From Caballeronia glebae (GTDB lineage Bacteria; Pseudomonadota; Gammaproteobacteria; Burkholderiales; Burkholderiaceae): 64,000 nucleotides of DNA. Each line of letters starts with the position of its first letter. Position 1 is the first letter of the stretch. Shown piece after piece: positions 18,538-30,210 of this stretch. Under the pieces are notes generated by a model, which saw only the letters and a program-made list of their open reading frames with translations, did not search any database and was not told where the DNA came from. Made by a program: the position numbers and the translations under genes. The DNA lies in the NCBI RefSeq assembly GCF_001545035.1, contig NZ_FCOJ02000018.1:1-64000 (forward strand). The letters run 5' to 3'.

Positions 18538-19377
18538 CTAGCGCCAAAGCGTACCCGTGTAATAGCCGAGTCTGGCCTCGACATCGTGATTCTTTTGCAG
18601 ACCGAGTTCCATCAATTGGGCGATTTTCTCCTGCGCCGCGGGACGGCCGACCGACGCGATGAAGGCATCCCATTCGGGCGCGACGGCCGAATCCGGCGGC
18701 AGGGTTTGCGTGTTGACCTGCTGCTTGATCGCCGCGAGCGATTGCTTGTCGAAGGAAGCGATGCGTGTGGCGAGCGCATCGACGAAGCCGTCGAGCTCGG
18801 CGTCGGGAAAGGAGCGATTCACGTAGCCATAGCGCTCAGCCAGCGGGCCGTCGATATCGTTTCCGCTGACGAGTACTTCCAGCGCGCGGCCCCGGCCGAT
18901 CAGCCGCGATAGCCGCGTCATCGGTCCGCCGCCCGGAACGAGCGCTGCGCCGATCTCCCATTGCGACAGCAGCGTGCCTTCGTTGCTCGCGAAGCGCATG
19001 TCGCTCGCGAGTGCGAGCTCACTGCCGACGCCGGTCGCGCGGCCGCGAATCTTGGCAATGGAAATGACCGGTGTCCTGCCGAGACGCACCAGCATGTCCG
19101 GCAACGGCGGCAAGCCCGTCGGTCCCGGCGGCATGCTCGTGGTGGCGTCCAGCGGCGGCACGAAATCGTAGTGCGTGAGAAAGAAGCCGGGCACCGCGCT
19201 TTCGAAGACGACCACCTTGACATGCGGGTCGCTTTCGAGCGCGGTCACGACGGCATTGAGTTGCGGCGTCGTGTCCGGCCCGAAGATGTTGAAGGGCGGA
19301 TTGTCGATGATGATCCGCCAGTAAGAAGGACTGCGAGGTTCGATTCTGATCTGCGCGTGCGCGCTGTCCTGAGCCAT
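18538..19377 (-). CDS. Enoyl-CoA hydratase/isomerase family protein
   Basis: 279 residues from the ATG at 19377 (GGAG six bases upstream; an ATG four codons earlier is the alternative). Crotonase fold with oxyanion-hole region, GVGSELALASD and LLSQWEIGAALVPGGG, keeping both catalytic glutamates. It follows the DJ-1/PfpI gene by 27 bp, so they are probably one transcript leading into the kinase gene. Its role beside stress proteins is unclear. Confidence 0.85.
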   Translation of the reverse strand: MAQDSAHAQIRIEPRSPSYWRIIIDNPPFNIFGPDTTPQLNAVVTALESDPHVKVVVFESAVPGFFLTHYDFVPPLDATTSMPPGPTGLPPLPDMLVRLGRTPVISIAKIRGRATGVGSELALASDMRFASNEGTLLSQWEIGAALVPGGGPMTRLSRLIGRGRALEVLVSGNDIDGPLAERYGYVNRSFPDAELDGFVDALATRIASFDKQSLAAIKQQVNTQTLPPDSAVAPEWDAFIASVGRPAAQEKIAQLMELGLQKNHDVEARLGYYTGTLWR

Positions 19378-19404
19378 CTCGATCTCCATGGAAGCAACAT
19401 CGGA

Positions 19405-20082
19405 CTATCCGCGCAGCACCTTGAGCAGATCCTGCGCGGCGGACTTCGACGAGGCGGGGTTCTGCCCCGTGATCAGACGCCCGTCGATGATCGACAGCAC
19501 CTGCCAGTCAGGCACTTTCTCGAAGAGGCCGCCGAGCCGCTTGAGTTCGTCTTCGACGAGAAACGGCACGACCTTCGTGAGTTGCACGGCTTCTTCTTCC
19601 GAATTGGTGAAACCCGACACACGTTTTCCCTTGACGAGCGGTTCGCCGTTCACCTTGACGTGACGCAGCACGCCCGGCGCATGACATACGAAGGCGACCG
19701 GCTTGCCGAGGTTGTAGAAGCGTTCGATCAGCGCGATCGAGACCGGATCTTCCGCCAGGTCCCACATAGGTCCATGACCGCCGGGATAAAACACGGCGTC
19801 GTAGTCTTCGGCCTTCATGTCGGCAAGCGCGGCCGTAGTCGCGAGCACGCGTTGCGCCGCGGCATCGGCCTTGAAACGCTCGGTCAATTCTGTTTTGCCT
19901 TCCGGCGTATCGCTCTTAGGATCGACAGGCGGCTGGCCTCCCTTCGGCGAGCACACCGTGATATCGACGCCAGCATCCAGAAAAGTGAAATACGGCGCCG
20001 CGAATTCCTCGAGCCAGAAACCGGTCTTCTTGCCCGTATTGCCGAGCTGGTCATGCGAAGTCATCACCATCAATATCTTCAT
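19405..20082 (-). CDS. DJ-1/PfpI-family protein (type 1 glutamine-amidotransferase-like, Hsp31-like)
   Basis: 225 residues from MKILMVM at 20082. The nucleophile elbow VCHAPG carries the family cysteine, and FYPGGHGPMWDL forms the upstream loop. Relatives act as glyoxalase III or deglycase and as stress chaperones. The upstream Met at 20100 is less likely. A shared inverted-repeat motif lies about 105 bp before the start. Confidence 0.87.
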   Translation of the reverse strand: MKILMVMTSHDQLGNTGKKTGFWLEEFAAPYFTFLDAGVDITVCSPKGGQPPVDPKSDTPEGKTELTERFKADAAAQRVLATTAALADMKAEDYDAVFYPGGHGPMWDLAEDPVSIALIERFYNLGKPVAFVCHAPGVLRHVKVNGEPLVKGKRVSGFTNSEEEAVQLTKVVPFLVEDELKRLGGLFEKVPDWQVLSIIDGRLITGQNPASSKSAAQDLLKVLRG

Positions 20083-20174
20083 GGTCCGCACCCATATCAA
20101 AAGGACTCGTTTATTGATCCACGCAAGGGCGTGGTCAAAGCACTATAGGCGCTCAGGCGTCATGCGCACCGGCG

Positions 20175-20192
20175 CGCACATACCAAGGTATA
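20175..20192 (-). promoter_or_regulatory. Candidate operator, shared motif copy 2 (upstream of the DJ-1/PfpI operon)
   Basis: Read leftward: TATACCTTGGTATGTGCG, with a perfect ATACC-N2-GGTAT inverted repeat (20180-20191). The centre is about 104 bp before the DJ-1/PfpI start codon. Confidence 0.5.
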
Positions 20193-20392
20193 GGGTTCTA
20201 TACGACGAGGCGATCGACTCGACCAGGGCCGCCGCGGTTTCATTTCGTCACTATGCACTTAAGTGAGTCGAAAGGATGCGCATCACTTGGACCCTCGGGC
20301 GCATCCGCGACGTCCTGGCGCTTTATCCTGCTTAGGGCAGGTTCTTTGGCGCAGTCAATAACTGCCGAGTCGAGAACCGGAAAATTCTCCCT

Positions 20393-20404
20393 GCAGATAT
20401 CTGC
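20393..20404. promoter_or_regulatory. Perfect 12-bp palindrome upstream of the response regulator
   Basis: GCAGATATCTGC, about 285 bp before the regulator's start. It is a possible dimer-binding site, but a single copy with no known match. Confidence 0.25.
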
Positions 20405-20686
20405 TAAAGTTGACTCCCGAAAAAGTGAAGAAAATTTCATCAGCGGGAGAAACCGATTCGCCGGCCAAACGGCCTGTCGACGCGCTGTGAACATGGCTTC
20501 GAAAGTCCTCTATTCGTCCCGTCCGCGTCACCGCCCTGAACCGATCTCCGGTCATGTGTTTGAATCGCGCGGTTTTTGGGCGCCTCTTCAAAACGTCTGA
20601 ATCACCTGATCTCTGCGATGCCTGCTCTATCGAGCGAAGCATTCGACTGACATTGATCATGCGTTACCAACCTAGTTGGAGGAATC

Positions 20687-21460
20687 ATGGTCCCCGGATT
20701 GCGTTCAACGCCGAATAGGACGAAGACCGAGAACACGACGCCCGTAGTGTATGTAATCGACGATGACGAATCGATCCGCTTCACGCTCGGGAGCCTCGCG
20801 CGTTCCGTTGGACTGCGGGTCGAGACCTTCGATTCGCCGGGTGCATTCCTCGCCTTTCCAAAGCACGACGCGCCGAGTTGCCTGATTCTCGACGTCAGGC
20901 TGCGCGGCGAAAGCGGCCTCACGTTTCAGGCCGACGCGGCCCGCCGCGGTCTGCGCATGCCCATTCTTTTCATCACCGCGTATGGCGACATCGAAATGAC
21001 GGTCAAGGCGATGAAAGCGGGCGCGCTCGACTTCTTCGAGAAGCCGTTTCGCGAGCAGGACATGCTCGACGCCATCGCGCATGCGCTGAAGCGCGATGCC
21101 AGACGCCGTGCGTCCGAGGAGGCGCTTGCAGGCGTCTTCGCCGCGTTCGCATCGCTCACGGTTCGCGAGAAAGAAGTGATGACGCACGTCGTCGCGGGCC
21201 TGCTCAACAAGCAGATCGCCTATGAGATGAATTTGAGCGAGATCACCGTGAAGATCTATCGCGGCCAGGTCATGAAAAAGATGGCCTCGCGCAGTCTGCC
21301 CGATCTCGTGAGAAAGGCCGAGGCGCTCGGCATCGAGTCGCCGTCCGTCGCGCCGTTGAAACTTGCGCCACTGTCACGCAATGACGCCGACGATGATGCC
21401 GCCGCGTCTCCCGTCGTGCTCAACGTCATGCCCTCGTCGACCACTCGCCGGACAAACTGA
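20687..21460 (+). CDS. FixJ/NarL-type response regulator
   Basis: 257 residues. Receiver domain with acidic pocket IDDDES, phosphoacceptor Asp in LILDVRLRGESG and Lys in FEKPFRE; then a LuxR-type HTH (LTVREKEVM..GLLNKQIAYEMNLSEITVKIYR). The final 40 residues are a low-complexity tail unusual for the family. The start has TTGGAGG four bases upstream. No histidine kinase is adjacent on its own strand. The receiver-less hybrid kinase 2.3 kb away on the other strand is the likely partner. Confidence 0.92.
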   Translation: MVPGLRSTPNRTKTENTTPVVYVIDDDESIRFTLGSLARSVGLRVETFDSPGAFLAFPKHDAPSCLILDVRLRGESGLTFQADAARRGLRMPILFITAYGDIEMTVKAMKAGALDFFEKPFREQDMLDAIAHALKRDARRRASEEALAGVFAAFASLTVREKEVMTHVVAGLLNKQIAYEMNLSEITVKIYRGQVMKKMASRSLPDLVRKAEALGIESPSVAPLKLAPLSRNDADDDAAASPVVLNVMPSSTTRRTN

Positions 21461-21483
21461 AGTTGCTTGATCGGGCGCGATAA

Positions 21484-21876
21484 TCAAACCGGCGCTCCGC
21501 TCTCGAGTACCGACGCGAGAATCATCGAATGGCCATTGCACACGGATGAGCGGCTGCTCGGTCGATAGACTAAATCACCGGGCGCGATCCGCTTGCCGCT
21601 CATCGCACAAACGCCGGCCGCGCGCGCTCGCGACGTTCGCCATGTCTGGTGCCCATAACAACCACACGTAGCGTCGCGCCAGTAGATCGTAGCGGTTGTC
21701 GAGGTCGGCCGTTCTACGACGTCCACCATCGGCGCGCGATCGAATACGCCTGTAGGAATCGCGGTACGTTCGCGCGGAAACTGTCGTGGCGTGCTCGCGA
21801 CAAAGGCATTCGCTCGTCCGTTCAACATGACGATGATCTGCGACCACGGGTCCGGAAAGTTGAGCGTGCGGTGCAT
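21484..21876 (-). CDS. DUF3331 domain-containing protein
   Basis: 130 residues. It carries the DUF3331 signature pieces WRDATCGCYG, AAGVCAMSG and GDLVYRP, with cysteines spaced as in a small metal-binding fold. The function is unknown; I know the family mainly from Burkholderia and relatives. The start has AAGGAG seven bases upstream. It follows the alpha/beta hydrolase by 15 bp, so they form one operon. Confidence 0.8.
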   Translation of the reverse strand: MHRTLNFPDPWSQIIVMLNGRANAFVASTPRQFPRERTAIPTGVFDRAPMVDVVERPTSTTATIYWRDATCGCYGHQTWRTSRARAAGVCAMSGKRIAPGDLVYRPSSRSSVCNGHSMILASVLESGAPV

Positions 21877-21891
21877 GTCGAGGCTCCTTGA

Positions 21892-22923
21892 TCACAGATG
21901 CGCGGCTTGCTGAATGGCTTGCGCGAAAGCATTGGGCGCTTCCTGAGGCAAGTTATGACCGATACCGCCGCCGATGGTCCGGTGCAAGTACATGCCGCTG
22001 AACTTCTTCGCATAGGCGGCGGGCTCGGGATGCGGCGCGCCGTTGGCGTCGCCTTCGAGCGTGATGGTCGGTACGGAAATCGCGGGCGCTGCGGCAAGAC
22101 GCTGTTCGAGCGCATCGTATCGCGCTTCGCCCTGCGCGAGACCGAGACGCCAGCGGTAGTTGTGGATCACGATGGCCACGTGATCCGGGTTGCGGAACGA
22201 CGCGGCGGAACGCCGATACGTGGCATCGTCGAACTGCCATTTGGGCGAAGCGAGCTGCCAGATCAGCTTGTTGAAGGCATCCAGATTTGCCGCATAACCG
22301 AGCGCGCCGCGTTCCGTCGCGAAGTAGTACTGGTACCACCATTGCAATTCAGCCGGCGGCGGTAACGGCTTCCTGTTCGCCGCCTGACTGCCGATCAAAT
22401 AGCCGCTGACCGACACCAGCGCCTTCACGCGTTCGGGCCATAACGCCGCGATGATATCCGCCGTACGCGCACCCCAGTCATAGCCGCCGAGCACGGCCTG
22501 ATCGATCTTGAGCGCGTCCATCAATGCGACGATGTCGAGCGCGGTCACGACCTGTTGTCCGTTGCGCGGCGTGTCCGCCGAAAGAAACCGGGTGGACCCG
22601 TAGCCGCGCAGATACGGCACGATCACGCGATAACCCGCGCCCGCAAGCAACGGCACGACTTCGCCATAACTGTGGATGTCGTAGGGCCAGCCATGCAGCA
22701 ATATCGCCGCGGGGCCGCCGCTCGGACCGCTCTGCGCGTAGCCCACATCGAGCACGCCCGCGTCGATTTGCCGAATCGGCGCGAGGCTCGCGTCGCCACC
22801 CGGCGATGCAGCTTGCAGCGATTGTCCGTAGGCGCGGCCGATCACGCCTGCATCGGCCAGACCGATCATCGCGATGGTCGCGCCGACGATGCGGCGGCGT
22901 TGCAGGTCGACCGAATCGTCCAT
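21892..22923 (-). CDS. Alpha/beta hydrolase, epoxide-hydrolase/dehalogenase type, with Tat-like leader
   Basis: 343 residues. An N-terminal RRRIVGATIAMIGLADAG segment looks like a twin-arginine leader. The core has LLHGWPYD, the nucleophile Asp in GGYDWGAR (as in epoxide hydrolases and haloalkane dehalogenases) and a late His (GGGIGHNL). GGAG lies eight bases before the ATG. It forms an operon with the DUF3331 gene, and shared motif copy 3 is 155 bp upstream. The substrate is unknown. Confidence 0.85.
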   Translation of the reverse strand: MDDSVDLQRRRIVGATIAMIGLADAGVIGRAYGQSLQAASPGGDASLAPIRQIDAGVLDVGYAQSGPSGGPAAILLHGWPYDIHSYGEVVPLLAGAGYRVIVPYLRGYGSTRFLSADTPRNGQQVVTALDIVALMDALKIDQAVLGGYDWGARTADIIAALWPERVKALVSVSGYLIGSQAANRKPLPPPAELQWWYQYYFATERGALGYAANLDAFNKLIWQLASPKWQFDDATYRRSAASFRNPDHVAIVIHNYRWRLGLAQGEARYDALEQRLAAAPAISVPTITLEGDANGAPHPEPAAYAKKFSGMYLHRTIGGGIGHNLPQEAPNAFAQAIQQAAHL

Positions 22924-23063
22924 GGCCCGTTCTCCAGTTCGATGCTGCGGGAAGCGCCATGGCTTGCGCTTCGTGTATCACCGCTCGCGTCTAATGGATA
23001 TTTTATGAAGCCAGAAGGCCATGCGCAGTCGTACCATCGTATGCGCGCGATATCGAATGATTT

Positions 23064-23085
23064 GCTCGCCCTACCTAAAGGTATG
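23064..23085 (-). promoter_or_regulatory. Candidate operator, shared motif copy 3 (upstream of the hydrolase-DUF3331 operon)
   Basis: Read leftward: CATACCTTTAGGTAGGGCGA, with a TACC-N4-GGTA inverted repeat (23072-23083) and the same GGGCGAGC tail as copy 1. The centre is about 155 bp before the hydrolase start. Confidence 0.5.
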
Positions 23086-23100
23086 CTTGCGCGCCGCCAT

Positions 23101-23397
23101 TCACAGGCTGCTATGCATTTGCGTGACGAACGCCCGTATGACTTCCTCGTTTCGCGACATGAGCACGAACGGACCGACGCGCGTCGATACGAGCAACCCA
23201 GCGTCGACGAGCAATGAAAGATGGGCCGACATGGTCGATTGAGAAAGACCGCTGCGCGCCTGAATCGCATTCGAAGGAACACCCTGGCCAAATTCGATTC
23301 GCTCTTGCGCAAAGGCATCGGCGGGCGTTTTCAGCCAGGCGAGAATGTCGCGCCGCACAGGACTGGCGAGCGCCTTATGAATAAGATTCGCGTTCAT
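23101..23397 (-). CDS. ArsR-family winged-helix regulator
   Basis: 98 residues from MNANLIHKALASPVRRDIL. The winged HTH (GLSQSTMSAHLSLLVDAGLL) matches ArsR/SmtB proteins. No cysteine metal site is visible, so the ligand is probably not a heavy metal. It lies 18 bp after the acetolactate synthase stop on the same strand, pointing to one transcript. Confidence 0.85.
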   Translation of the reverse strand: MNANLIHKALASPVRRDILAWLKTPADAFAQERIEFGQGVPSNAIQARSGLSQSTMSAHLSLLVDAGLLVSTRVGPFVLMSRNEEVIRAFVTQMHSSL

Positions 23398-23415
23398 GAT
23401 GCCGCTCGTCAAATG

Positions 23416-25281
23416 TCAGAACATATCCGTAGCGGGTTGGCCCGACGCACGGGACAATTCGGTTTCTGGCCCCGGGCGAGACGGTATGAACGGTCCGGTA
23501 ATCATGTTCGAATAACTTTGCCCCGGTCCCACCATCGGAAACACATCGGCGTTCCGGTCGATCATTACTTCGAGAAACGCAGGACCGTCGAATGCGACGA
23601 ACGCCATGAGTTGCGCTTCGAGTTCGCCCGACGCCTCGACGCGGCGGGCAAATGTGAATCCATCGGCCTGTGCCGCCAGCACGAAGTCCTTGCGATGCAG
23701 CGCCTTGTCGCTCACGACCATGCGCCCGTCGTAGAAGAGACGCTGCCACTGGCGAATCATGCCGTCGCCACCATTGTTGAGCAGCAACACCTTAACCGGA
23801 ACGTCATACGTGGTCGCCGTTTCCAGTTCGCCGATATTCATCCGGATGCTGCCGTCACCGTCGATGTCGATCACGAGAGCATCCGGCCGCGCGAGCTGCG
23901 CGCCGATGGCCGCGGGCAAGCCGAATCCCATCGTGCCCATGCTGCCCGATGTGAGCAAGCTGCGAGGCTCGACGAAGTCGAAGAACTGCGCGGCCCACAT
24001 CTGATGCTGACCCACGCCTGTACTGATGATCGCGCGGCCGCCGGTAATCTCGCTCAGCTTTTCGATGACCCATTGCGGCTGAATGGCTGCATTGTCCCGG
24101 TCATAGTTCATGCCGTACTTGCGCTTGAGGTCCGCCACACGCTCCGTCCAGCCGGTAGCGGGTGAGGCGGCGGGACCCAGGGCCATCAGGGAACGCAGAG
24201 TTTCTTTAGCATCACCCACGTGACTCCAATGCACGCGTTTGACCTTGTTGATCTCCGCCTCGTCGATATCGATATGCGCCACATATCGCGCCTTCGGTGC
24301 GAACGTTTCAGGGCGGCCGCCCGCGACGCGATCGTCGAATCGCGCGCCAACGGCTATCAGGAAGTCGCAATCCTCGACCGCATAATTGGCGCACGCGGCT
24401 CCGTGCATGCCGAGCATTCCCAGCCACAGTTCATGTCGGGGAGACATGGTTCCGAGACCCATCAGCGTCGATACGACCGGAATCCGGTAACGCTCGCTGA
24501 AGCGGCGCAACTCCTCCGCCGCACCGGATGCAATCACGCCGCCGCCCACATAAAGCAGCGGCCGTCTGTGTTGCGCCAGGAGGTCGAAGAATCCGGCGCA
24601 CTTGCCTTCTTCGAGACGAGCGCCCTTCGCAACCAGACGGAGACGGTCGGAATAGCCGCGAAAATGCAACGAGCCGTGTCCGCGAAAAGGGCCCTTCCAG
24701 TTCTGAATATCCTTGGGCACATCCACGACGACCGGGCCGGGCCGTCCGCTACGCGCGATCTCGAATGCGCTGCGCAGCGTCTGTTCGAGCTTGTCCGGGT
24801 CCGTCACGAGGAAGACCTGCTTGGCGCACGCGGACATGATGTTGAAGACCGGCGCCTCCTGAAACGCATCGCTGCCGATGGCGGCACGCGGCACCTGGCC
24901 ACAGATGAGCACGACGGGCACGGAATCGCCGTTGCAATCGGCGATCGGCGTCACGGCGTTCGTGGCGCCCGGCCCCGACGTCACCATGAATACACCGACC
25001 TTGCCGCTTGCCCGCGCATAACCCGCAGCCATGAAGCCCGCCGACTGTTCGTTGGCCGGTACGACGAGCCTGATCTGCTGCTCGGGATGCTCCGCGTGCA
25101 GTTCGTTGAAGCGGAACACGGCATCGTACGTCGGCAATATTGCGCCGCCGCTGTATCCGAACAAAGTATCGACGCCTTGTTCGGCGAGCACGCGCAGAAT
25201 GATGTCGGCGCCGGACATCGACGCATCGTTGGAATTCGCTTCCGGGAGAAGCTGCGGGATAACTTTCGGGTCTCGGCTCAT
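23416..25281 (-). CDS. Acetolactate synthase large (catalytic) subunit, thiamine-diphosphate enzyme
   Basis: 621 residues, full length. Domain I contains GYSGGAILPTYDAV and the catalytic Glu in PANEQSAGFMAAGYAR; the central FAD/nucleotide domain contains GMLGMHGAACAN; the ThDP motif GDGSIRMN..ELETA is C-terminal. It condenses pyruvate (or 2-oxobutyrate) to acetohydroxy acids. No small regulatory subunit gene follows; an ArsR regulator does. It may be a second, catabolic or redundant copy rather than the housekeeping ilvB. The start is taken at the first Met; the first 20 residues are a variable extension. Confidence 0.88.
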   Translation of the reverse strand: MSRDPKVIPQLLPEANSNDASMSGADIILRVLAEQGVDTLFGYSGGAILPTYDAVFRFNELHAEHPEQQIRLVVPANEQSAGFMAAGYARASGKVGVFMVTSGPGATNAVTPIADCNGDSVPVVLICGQVPRAAIGSDAFQEAPVFNIMSACAKQVFLVTDPDKLEQTLRSAFEIARSGRPGPVVVDVPKDIQNWKGPFRGHGSLHFRGYSDRLRLVAKGARLEEGKCAGFFDLLAQHRRPLLYVGGGVIASGAAEELRRFSERYRIPVVSTLMGLGTMSPRHELWLGMLGMHGAACANYAVEDCDFLIAVGARFDDRVAGGRPETFAPKARYVAHIDIDEAEINKVKRVHWSHVGDAKETLRSLMALGPAASPATGWTERVADLKRKYGMNYDRDNAAIQPQWVIEKLSEITGGRAIISTGVGQHQMWAAQFFDFVEPRSLLTSGSMGTMGFGLPAAIGAQLARPDALVIDIDGDGSIRMNIGELETATTYDVPVKVLLLNNGGDGMIRQWQRLFYDGRMVVSDKALHRKDFVLAAQADGFTFARRVEASGELEAQLMAFVAFDGPAFLEVMIDRNADVFPMVGPGQSYSNMITGPFIPSRPGPETELSRASGQPATDMF

Positions 25282-25586
25282 ATCCGACTCGCAAGGAAAT
25301 CAGCGCCGAGGACATCGGCGCCCAAATCAAGAAACGATTTCCCCTCCAACTCGAGAACAGCGTATGTTCGGCACCCGTTGACAGACGATCATCCCGACGA
25401 GTTCATCGCACTGGGTCAAGTCCAATCAGCATCTTGTCGATGCGCTTCCGGAAGAATTGTGAGGGAGCTGATTCATTCTGCCAACGATCCATGCCGCGCG
25501 GGCGATCATCCCGCTTGTTCACTGGCCAAAACCACACGGTTTTTGGCCATGAGATCCGGATCGTCGCCGGCGGCATTCATGCATCG
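25282..25586. other. Intergenic region upstream of the acetolactate synthase gene
   Basis: 305 bp containing the hairpin downstream of sucA and presumably the promoter of the acetolactate synthase gene. I see no gene and no obvious riboswitch or leader peptide with runs of branched-chain codons. Confidence 0.55.
25523..25549 (-). terminator. Hairpin downstream of sucA, probable terminator
   Basis: TGGCCAAAACC and GGTTTTTGGCCA form an 11-12 bp stem with one bulge and an ACAC loop, ending 38 nt after the sucA stop. The stem itself is A/T-rich next to the loop; there is no separate U-run after it. Confidence 0.5.
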
Positions 25587-28385
<2,799 letters not shown>

Positions 28386-28615
28386 GATGATTGCCTCACT
28401 CGGCAGCGGTGTTGAATCAAGTCTATGCAGCAGACGCCGAGAGAGCGCGCGTATGTCGCACGCTTTCAGGTCAACTGATTCGGCTTTTGGGCCATGGACG
28501 TTTGTTACATGAACGCAAAAGTCATTTACCGGTCACGGCGTCATTCGCGGGCACCCGTTGTTATAGACTGGGTCATCGCTCGAAGTTGACGCTCGTACTT
28601 GATGAAGGTCACGGC

Positions 28616-29644
28616 ATGAAAGTCGCCATGGTTGTGTTCGACGGTGTGCAGGCACTCGACGTTGCTGGTCCGCTCGACGTATTCGCGGAAGCCAACACGC
28701 ATCTCGCCTTGCATCAACGATATGAAGTCTCGCTCGTCGGATACAAGGCTGGCGTCGTGGCGTGCTCGAACGGTATGCAACTGCATGTGCCGTTCGGTTT
28801 CGTCGATTCAGATGTTCAGTTCGACCTGCTGCTTGTTGCCGGTGGCCCGCAGTTACCCGATTGGGAGCCGCCCGCCGGGTTTCTCGCATGGCTGCAAGAT
28901 CAGGCCCGCGGCGCGACGCGCTTCGGCTCCGTTTGCAATGGCGCGTTCCTGCTCGGACGCGGCGGCCTGCTCGACGGCAAACAGGCGACGACCCATTGGG
29001 CCGACGCCGCGCGTCTTGCCCGCGAATTTCCACGCGCCGATGTGCAGCCCGACCGCATCTTCACCCGCGACGGACGTCTCTTCACTTCCGCGGGCGTGAC
29101 GGCCGGCATCGATCTGTGCCTCTCACTCGTGGCCGAAGACTGGGGCCACGAGCTGGCCGTGCATGTCGCCAAGCGGCTCGTCGTCTATATCCAGCGTGAA
29201 GGCGGGCAGTCTCAGTACAGTCCTTATATTGGCGCAGGCAAGGACGAAGCGCCGATCATCGACAAGGTGCATCAGTACGTGACGGAGCATATCGCCGATG
29301 CGCTTTCCATCGAACAACTCGCAAGCGCTGTTTCCGTGAGCCGGCGAACCTTCTCCCGTGTGTTCGCGAAGTATGCGAAGGTGACGCCATCGGCTTACGT
29401 CGAGCAGGTCCGTGTGGATACGGCGAGAAAGCTGCTCGAAGATAGCGACGCGCCGCTCAAGACCGTCGCGTTCAAGTGCGGCTTTCATAGTGCCACGCAC
29501 ATGCGCACGACTTTCTCGCGACGTCTGAACGTCACGCCCAAGCAGTATCGTCAGCGGTTCCGTGTGGCGCCGAGCCCGCAGTCCGCGATGGATATCGATG
29601 TCAACGAGCTTGTCGAGCTGCAAGAGCTTGCCGAGATCGACTAA
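28616..29644 (+). CDS. GlxA-type regulator: DJ-1/PfpI domain plus AraC HTH
   Basis: 342 residues from MKVAMVVFDG at 28616 (the frame is open to 28391 but is not protein-like). An N-terminal DJ-1/PfpI sensor domain (about 1-170, Cys in GSVCNGAFLLGRGG) is joined to a C-terminal AraC DNA-binding domain with two HTHs (IEQLASAVSVSRRTFSRVF and LKTVAFKCGFHSATHM). It is divergent from sucA with 230 bp between, so it may control that gene. It is followed 24 bp later by mug. Confidence 0.9.
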   Translation: MKVAMVVFDGVQALDVAGPLDVFAEANTHLALHQRYEVSLVGYKAGVVACSNGMQLHVPFGFVDSDVQFDLLLVAGGPQLPDWEPPAGFLAWLQDQARGATRFGSVCNGAFLLGRGGLLDGKQATTHWADAARLAREFPRADVQPDRIFTRDGRLFTSAGVTAGIDLCLSLVAEDWGHELAVHVAKRLVVYIQREGGQSQYSPYIGAGKDEAPIIDKVHQYVTEHIADALSIEQLASAVSVSRRTFSRVFAKYAKVTPSAYVEQVRVDTARKLLEDSDAPLKTVAFKCGFHSATHMRTTFSRRLNVTPKQYRQRFRVAPSPQSAMDIDVNELVELQELAEID

Positions 29645-29668
29645 CGCGCTCCCGGAAATCACCCATTC

Positions 29669-30205
29669 GTGACCCAAGCCGTTTCCTCGCAATGCCTTCC
29701 GGATATTCTCGGGCCGCATCTGTCGGTCGTCTTCTGCGGAATCAATCCGGGCATGCTTGCAGCATCGACCGGCCACCATTTCGCAGGTCGAAACAATCGC
29801 TTCTGGCGAGTGGTTCATCTCGCCGGATTCACGCCCGTCCAGCTTTGCCCGGAAGACGACCAGACGTTCCTTCGATACGGATGCGGGCTCACGACGGCGG
29901 TATCGCGTCCGACCGCGCGTGCGGATCAGTTGACGTCACTCGAAATCAAAGCGGCTGCGTCGGCATTCGAACAAAAGATCGCACACCACGGGCCGCGATA
30001 CGTTGCTTTTCTCGGGAAAATGGCGCTGTCCGCGATCACCGGAAAGCGGGATATCGAATGGGGTCTTCAAGCGGAGCCGTTCGGCGGCGTTCGTGCATGG
30101 GTATTGCCCAACCCGAGCGGACTGAATCGTTCATTCAGCCTCGACGCACTCGTGGTCGCTTATCGCGAACTTCGCATTGAGGTTGCTTCACCTGACGAGA
30201 ACTGA
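29669..30205 (+). CDS. mug: G/U mismatch-specific DNA glycosylase
   Basis: 178 residues from a GTG start at 29669. The active-site motif GINPG near residue 24 and the late motif NPSGLNR are the two signatures of Mug within the uracil-DNA glycosylase superfamily. It removes uracil or thymine mispaired with guanine, and ethenocytosine. It is likely co-transcribed with the GlxA-type regulator. Its stop is 5 bp from that of the convergent LysR gene. Confidence 0.9.
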   Translation: MTQAVSSQCLPDILGPHLSVVFCGINPGMLAASTGHHFAGRNNRFWRVVHLAGFTPVQLCPEDDQTFLRYGCGLTTAVSRPTARADQLTSLEIKAAASAFEQKIAHHGPRYVAFLGKMALSAITGKRDIEWGLQAEPFGGVRAWVLPNPSGLNRSFSLDALVVAYRELRIEVASPDEN

Positions 30206-30210
30206 TCGCT

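Larger units (their letters stand above)
20083..20686. other. 604-bp intergenic region between divergent DJ-1/PfpI and response-regulator genes
   Basis: I see no gene here; the short open frames on both strands have no convincing codon pattern. It contains motif copy 2 (20175-20192), a perfect 12-bp palindrome at 20393-20404, and comparatively AT-rich stretches (about 20395-20450 and 20640-20690) suited to promoters. Confidence 0.6.

Noticed and set aside
20240..20660. Small open frames in the gap before the response regulator
   Set aside because: No ribosome-binding site, no codon bias and mutually overlapping on both strands.
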